DNA of 64,000 nucleotides from Pseudoalteromonas marina (GTDB lineage: Bacteria; Pseudomonadota; Gammaproteobacteria; Enterobacterales; Alteromonadaceae), in assembly GCF_000238335.3 (NCBI RefSeq), contig NZ_AHCB03000010.1, positions 124,001 to 188,000 on the forward strand, given 5' to 3'. The notes under the pieces were generated by a model. It had not been told where the DNA came from, did not search any database, and saw only the letters and a list, made by a program, of their open reading frames with translations. How positions within the stretch are numbered: the first letter of the stretch is position 1; every line of letters starts with the position of its first letter. Of this stretch, positions 63,414-64,000 are shown piece after piece. Both the position numbers and the translations under genes were made by a program.

Positions 63414-63739
63414 ATCTTAAATTAATTTTAGGCAGTATTACTTTTGCTATGTTAACTGGTTGCACAAATATTTACTTTGATAATGGTGTACCTGAAAAAG
63501 TTAATAACCAGTCGCACAATAGTTCTCAGTGGCATCATAATTTTGCTTTAGCTTTGTATGAGGGATCTGATGCGGTTGACTTAAGTGAGCATTGCCCGCA
63601 AGGACAATGGCAAACGGTGCACACGTATAAGTCATTTAGTAATGGAGTAGCGGAGGTTGTAGTTAATCAGATAGGCCCGGCTTGGTACCCTAAAACAGTT
63701 GAAGTGAGCTGCACTAAGGTACCTTTTAAAGCTGAGTAG
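63410..63739 (+). CDS. Small Bor-like lipoprotein (second of two)
   Basis: 109 aa. Lipobox MLTGC (Cys at about 18). The mature part, WHHNFALALYEGSDAVDLSEHCPQGQWQTVHTYKSFSNGVAEVVV and YPKTVEVSC, follows the same plan as its neighbour: WxxxF core, two later cysteines and a closing strand. It overlaps the previous gene by ATGA and is translationally coupled. The next gene is convergent, 13 bp away. The two are probably old duplicates. Confidence 0.8.
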   Translation: MNLKLILGSITFAMLTGCTNIYFDNGVPEKVNNQSHNSSQWHHNFALALYEGSDAVDLSEHCPQGQWQTVHTYKSFSNGVAEVVVNQIGPAWYPKTVEVSCTKVPFKAE

Positions 63740-63752
63740 AGATTAATGCTGA

Positions 63753-64000
63753 TTATTCGTATCGTAATGCTTCAATAGGGTTTAGCCTTGCCGCTTTAAT
63801 AGCAGGGGCTAAGCCAAATATAATACCGATAAGTGACGTAAAACCGAACGATAGCATCACAGCCCAACCAGGTATGTAAGCATCCGGCATACTGGGAACC
63901 ATAAACGAAATCAATGCGGCAGCACCATAACCTATAGCTAAGCCAATGAGTCCGCCAAATAACGATAGCACTACGGCTTCCACCAAAAACTGTAGCATAA
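63753..64000 (-). CDS. MacB/FtsX-type ABC permease, C-terminal part (runs off the window)
   Basis: Only the last 82 or so residues are in the window; the frame continues past 64,000. The visible part has two TM segments and the FtsX-domain ending (FLVEAVVLSLFGGLIGLAIGYG, then GIIFGLAPAIKAARLNPIEALRYE), typical of MacB-like permeases for lipoproteins, antibiotics or toxins. The Met at 63998 is not a start but an internal residue. The partner ATPase is expected further right. Confidence 0.9.
   Translation of the reverse strand, partial: MLQFLVEAVVLSLFGGLIGLAIGYGAAALISFMVPSMPDAYIPGWAVMLSFGFTSLIGIIFGLAPAIKAARLNPIEALRYE

Overview
The window reads as chromosome of a marine gammaproteobacterium of the Alteromonadales, most likely Pseudoalteromonas or a close relative. 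This is inferred from low GC (about 40% by eye), the style of the TonB-dependent receptor and pullulanase genes, and gene order. The stretch from about 3.7 to 16.2 kb keeps, in loosened form, the enterobacterial neighbourhood nfuA / comF(gntX) / bioH / tex / greB / ompR-envZ. No rRNA, tRNA, CRISPR array or intact insertion sequence was seen.

Layout: 0-3.7 kb has cheB, a polysaccharide deacetylase and a DinF-type MATE exporter. 3.7-9.7 kb has nfuA, a secreted M14 peptidase, comF, bioH, and a pair made of a tiny flagellar rod/hook-like protein and a SprA-type predicted metalloprotease. 9.9-16.2 kb has tex, a CBS protein, a small exported protein, greB and ompR-envZ. 16.3-26.1 kb is an inserted island of about 9.9 kb. 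26.2-32 kb has a GH97 glucosidase and a cupredoxin / outer-membrane protein / chemoreceptor cluster. 32-43 kb has speE, speA, two acyltransferases, an MscM-type channel, chrA, an OmpA-like lipoprotein, an ABC exporter and a small DUF3224/DUF4177/LysE cluster. 43-50.5 kb has a TonB-dependent receptor and a large lipoprotein pullulanase. 50.8-57.6 kb has a PH-domain protein, an unknown exported protein, and a split YgaP-like pair divergent from an ArsR repressor and an RND pump. 57.6-64 kb has a nitroreductase, an ABC transporter fused to an M1 peptidase, two small lipoproteins and the end of a MacB/FtsX-type permease.

The main discovery is the island at 16,265-26,129. It is bounded by a 171/172-bp imperfect direct repeat made of the 3' end of envZ plus the 3' end of the GH97 gene. 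It carries a Sec-exported RHS/SpvB-type protein of about 2,545 residues whose tip is a peptidoglycan-recognition/amidase (Amidase_2) domain. A membrane-anchored 141-aa protein overlaps its stop codon and is the natural immunity candidate. Behind these lie a hairpin-rich tract, a 320-aa orphan and the stump of a REP-associated (Y1) transposase joined directly to the repeat. The RHS protein also carries a TonB-box-like segment between its core and its tip.

Regulatory logic visible in the DNA: a shared LacI-type palindrome stands before the GH97 gene and before the TonB receptor/pullulanase pair, suggesting one maltodextrin regulon. Two abutting ATTAG-N6-CTAAT boxes stand before a two-cysteine ArsR protein of the YgaV/BigR/SqrR kind, suggesting sulfide/persulfide control of a YgaP-like pair and possibly of an RND pump. 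All functions are assigned by reading motifs. No database search or computation was run.
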